DNA from: Homarus americanus | Lineage: Eukaryota; Arthropoda; Malacostraca; Decapoda; Nephropidae | Assembly (NCBI RefSeq): GCF_018991925.1 | Contig: NW_024751950.1 | Coordinates: forward strand, 1 to 64,000 | Length of the DNA stretch: 64,000 nt | Direction of reading: 5' to 3' | In this document: one piece after another, positions 60,966 through 64,000 of the stretch | Position numbering within the stretch: the stretch's first letter is position 1 | How the letters are laid out: every line of letters begins with the position of its first letter | Translations under genes and position numbers: made by a program | Notes under the pieces: generated by a model | Database searches by the model: none | What the model was told of the DNA's origin: nothing | The model's input: the letters and a program-made list of their open reading frames with translations, nothing else

Positions 60966-60976
60966 TGTATTTGAGT
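60966..60976. repeat. Target-site duplication of the SINE, left copy
   Basis: TGTATTTGAGT, identical to 61339-61349 on the other side of the SINE. Confidence 0.85.
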
Positions 60977-61338
60977 ATGGAGACCTGTGGTGTAATGGTC
61001 AGCATGTTCGGCTCGCAAGCGAGTAGACCCAGGTTAAATCCCTGGGCAGGGTGAAACTATGGGCAAGTTTCTTTGCGCCATTTGCCTCTGTCTACCCAAC
61101 AGTAATTGGGAACCTGGATGTTAATCGATTTGCGGATTTTATTCCGGGGTAATGGTTAGCCAGTGCAGTTGGCGAGTTGTCCGGTCTTCTCGGATTATTC
61201 CTTGACACTGGATCATGCAACTCGTTAACTTAGGGTGTGGTTGTTGTGTTGGTGACAGCTTCTACACCTTAAACAAATTCACGCCTAGGTGGTCCTTGGG
61301 CCAGCCATCCTCGGTACAGGAGGGGCAACCACTATTAG
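60977..61338 (+). mobile_element. tRNA-derived SINE with intact flanking duplication
   Basis: The first 75 bases resemble a tRNA. Box A-like TGGTGTAATGGT lies at 60988-60999, the anticodon loop CTCGCAA would give CGC (Ala-type), and the T-arm is CCAGG TTAAATC CCTGG with box B GGTTAAATCC at 61032-61041 (one change from GGTTCRANNC). The acceptor stem pairs only partly, so it is a SINE head and not a tRNA gene. The body (GGGCAAGTTTCTTTGCGCC, CAGTAATTGGGAACCTGGAT) resembles a SINE type I associate with decapods. Exact 11-bp duplications flank the 362-bp element. It would depend on a LINE for movement. Confidence 0.85.
60988..61041 (+). promoter_or_regulatory. Internal RNA polymerase III promoter (A and B boxes) of the SINE
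   Basis: Box A-like TGGTGTAATGGT at 60988-60999 and box B-like GGTTAAATCC at 61032-61041, 32 bases apart, as in tRNA genes. Current activity cannot be judged. Confidence 0.65.
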
Positions 61339-61349
61339 TGTATTTGAGT
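61339..61349. repeat. Target-site duplication of the SINE, right copy
   Basis: TGTATTTGAGT, exact repeat of 60966-60976. Confidence 0.85.
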
Positions 61350-61654
61350 GAGTGAATATGAACCCTTCAATAAACATAACCTCCTCTCCTCACATTCTTC
61401 ATAGCCAGACAAATACCTAACCTAAACTATCCCTGACCTATCCTCGCCAAATCTAACCTTTACAACACTCCCTTGCGTCTCAAAATACCGTCCACAGGAT
61501 ATAAACAGAGTGATGGAAGATCGTGTCGAACGAGTTTTGGCGTAGCACTTAGAGTTGCCCCCCCCTCCCCCATCCCCTAATTTGGTAACAGTGTTTGCTG
61601 GCAACGATTTGTCACCTGAAGACTTTTACAACGAAGCTTTGGGTGGTGAGTGGT
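61350..61654. other. Spacer, no gene seen
   Basis: Mixed sequence with a C run at 61559-61572. No domain recognised. Confidence 0.55.
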
Positions 61655-61785
61655 GTGAGTGGTGTGGGTGGTTGTGGTGGGTGGTAGTGGTGGAAGAAGA
61701 GAGGTGGTAGGATTAGTTGTGGTTGTGGTCGTCGTTGTGGAAAAGGAATCGGAGGAAGAGAGGGAGGAGAAGGAGAAGAAGAAGA

Positions 61786-61819
<34 letters not shown>

Positions 61820-61835
61820 GGAGGAGGAGGAGGAG
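61655..61835. repeat. GGTGGTT stretch followed by (GAG/GAA)n purine tract
   Basis: G/T words to about 61738, then AGGAGGAGGAAGAGG sequence. Poly-Glu and poly-Ser open frames are artefacts. Confidence 0.88.
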
Positions 61836-61927
61836 GCTGGGCAGGAACAAGTGACCCTCTCGCTCGCTGACAACCATGTAAAATGTTGGGTCACCACAAG
61901 CATGCGACCCTCCCTCAGTCTCCCTGC

Positions 61928-61928
<1 letters not shown>

Positions 61929-61983
<55 letters not shown>
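61929..61983. repeat. (TG)n(AG)n compound microsatellite
   Basis: About 9 TG units directly followed by about 18 AG units. Confidence 0.94.
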
Positions 61984-61986
<3 letters not shown>

Positions 61987-62072
61987 ATAAACATATCAAC
62001 ACTTCCAGTACTTAAAAATAATATGGGGTTAATAATGCTTGATTCTCCTCCCCCAGGTGAGGCTTTCTCACC

Positions 62073-62440
62073 TGTCACCCTCCTTCCTCACCTCTCAGTT
62101 TCTCACTCACCTCCCTCATCTCCCATCCACCTCCCTCACTCACCTCCCTTACCTCTAACCCACCTCCCTCACCTCTCACCCACCTCCTTTACCTCTCACC
62201 CACCTCCCTCACCTCTCACCCACCTCCCTCACCTCTCACCCACCTCCTTCACCTCTCACCCACCTCCTCACCCACCTCCTTCCTCTCACCTCTCACCCAC
62301 CCCTCCTTTACCTCTCACCCACCTCCCTCACCTCTCACCCACCTCCCTCACCTCTCACCCACCTCCTTCACCTCTCACCCACCTCCTTTACCTCTCACCC
62401 ACCTCCCTCACCTCTCACCCACCTCCCTCACCTGTCGTCC
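62073..62440. repeat. 20-bp minisatellite (ACCTCTCACCCACCTCCCTC)n
   Basis: About 18 imperfect units, with CTTTACCTC and CTTCACCTC variants. Confidence 0.94.
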
Positions 62441-62580
62441 GCCTTACTAACCTCATTAATCAGACTTAAGCAACTCGACGGGGAAGATTGGATTATTTTT
62501 TGCTCTTAAGACTAACATGACAACTCACCTTCGCTCCTTGCGGTCGTTACCTACAGGAGTAAATCACACACACTGGGGAA
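62441..62580. other. Spacer before LINE copy C
   Basis: No feature recognised. Confidence 0.5.
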
Positions 62581-62606
62581 AAAGTCCTTAGAGCCATCAA
62601 CGCTAC

Positions 62607-62640
<34 letters not shown>

Positions 62641-63215
62641 GCCTCGTACCGTCTCTACATGCTACGAAGACTTAGGTCACTTGGGACACCCACGCCAGAA
62701 CTGAGGACCATCTACAACGCCTTTATTCTCCCCAAACTAACGTATGCGTCACCAGCCTGGTCTTCTTCTCTCAACTCCACCCAACAACGTCAGCTAGAGA
62801 AGGTACAGAAAAGGGCCTGCAGAATCATGCTCGGCGCAGACTACTCCGGCTACAACAACGCTCTCTCCACCCTGGAAATGCCATCCCTCAGTGACCTCCA
62901 CCACCAAGCACTAGCAAGGTTTGGCCGTGGACAACTGCACCACCTTCGCCATCGCCACCTCCTGCAGCTCCCCACCCAACTCGCGCAGTCCGCCACTACA
63001 ACAAAATTCAGCCCATAAGAGCCCGCACCGATAGATATAAGAACAGCACCATCCTATCTATTGTCAAAATAATAAACAACTCCTGATTTATGTACTATAC
63101 AGCCCTGTAAATGTATTCAATGCATATTATATCATTATGTCTAAATCAAATGTAAGTCTGTATATTTTCAGCCACCGGCTGCAACTCTATTAATAAACCG
63201 TTTATTATTATTACT
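62581..63215 (+). pseudogene. YVDD-family-related LINE, 3' end only (copy C)
   Basis: Begins near KVLRAINAT at 62581. It is interrupted by an in-frame (AC)n run at about 62606-62634, and continues as ASYRLYMLRRLRSLGTPTPE, FILPKLTYASPAWSSSLNST, EKVQKRACRIML and ALARFGRGQLHHLRHRHLL. A shift near 62970 moves the conserved IQPIRARTDRYKNS block into another frame, which ends at TGA 63084-63086. The 3' region has TTTTCAGCCACCGGCTGC, then AATAAACCGTTTATTATTAT at about 63193. Block order and 3' end match copies A and B, but the sequence is clearly more divergent, so it is a sister subfamily. RT motifs A to C are missing. Confidence 0.87.
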
Positions 63216-63225
63216 ATTTTTATTA

Positions 63226-63580
<355 letters not shown>

Positions 63581-63644
<64 letters not shown>
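63581..63644. repeat. (CT)n microsatellite, 32 units
   Basis: Uninterrupted CT repeats. Confidence 0.96.
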
Positions 63645-63646
<2 letters not shown>

Positions 63647-64000
63647 GTTCCACAGCCAAAATATTACACAAGACTTTCTTGCTCTGAATGACATGGCGAA
63701 ATACATGCAAATTAAGCTATTTATATGTAAATAACACTAATTACAAGATACTGGCAAGCACAAGCCGAGTGACACATACATGAATGAACCAGTGGTGCTC
63801 CAGATACATTTATATACTGCATACTGTCTACAATCCCACTACGAGCCAGAACTCACGGCAACACAGGGTTCATTTAGACGAACCTCCGAGAGACAAAGTT
63901 CATCTAGACGAAGCTCCGAGACGCTTTAACCAATGCATGAGAATATTCAAATTCACTAGTTTTCTCATCACTATTAATTGGAATAATGAGGACACGAGAT
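63645..64000. other. Spacer, no gene; short tandem duplication near 63868
   Basis: GTTCATTTAGACGAACCTCC at about 63869 and GTTCATCTAGACGAAGCTCC at about 63899 are adjacent copies with two differences. Otherwise unremarkable AT-rich sequence to the window end. Confidence 0.6.

Noticed and set aside
60981..61051. A tRNA-Ala gene
   Set aside because: The acceptor stem pairs poorly, box B has a substitution, the sequence continues into a SINE body, and target-site duplications flank the whole 362 bp.
61577..62078. Acidic (poly-Glu) or poly-Ser coding region
   Set aside because: Derived from GAG/GAA and GA microsatellites. No flanking conserved sequence.

Overview
The window looks like a gene-poor, repeat-dominated piece of an animal nuclear genome, most likely an arthropod and plausibly a decapod crustacean. 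The reasons are three short (TTAGG)n/(CCTAA)n tracts (the arthropod telomere pentamer), a tRNA-derived SINE, several degraded LINE families of types common in decapods, and a very high load of micro- and minisatellites. The organism call is inference. I found no convincing intact host gene. Every recognisable coding stretch is a decayed mobile-element fragment.

Layout. 1-8768: tandem array of a 59-bp satellite (satA), about 148 monomers. 8769-11085: A-rich spacer, CT-rich tract and a jockey-like LINE remnant. 11163-14470: a 15-bp repeat. 14512-15468: a 29-bp repeat. 15548-21460: a G/T minisatellite. 21546-22050: a 40-bp minisatellite. 22051-24145: spacer with a telomere-like tract, a LINE C-terminus (minus strand), a GTGGT minisatellite and an ATT microsatellite. 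24150-24766: a second satA array. 24849-28310: a 27-bp repeat read in frame into the SGNH esterase of a CR1-like LINE, then its endonuclease. This LINE is split by a second LINE (26826-28079, minus) and resumes at 28080. 28311-29275: two more minus-strand LINE pieces. 29276-44445: about 15 kb almost purely G/T on the plus strand. 44446-50320: AT-rich spacer, small minisatellites, and a minisatellite split by a retro-inserted sequence with an A-rich tail and a direct repeat on each side. 50325-54840: C/A-rich repeats and microsatellites. 54964-56165: second copy of the YVDD LINE. 56311-60965: mostly featureless AT-rich sequence with small minisatellites and one solitary satA monomer. 60977-61338: a SINE with an exact 11-bp target-site duplication. 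61655-64000: simple repeats and a third YVDD-LINE copy.

Nothing here forms a pathway. The story is structural: satellite amplification, nested retrotransposition and strong strand asymmetry. Tandem repeats are mostly G/T-rich on the plus strand up to about 50.0 kb and mostly C/A-rich after about 50.3 kb. Long open frames inside repeats exist because the units are multiples of three or lack the bases needed for stop codons, and I do not treat them as genes.
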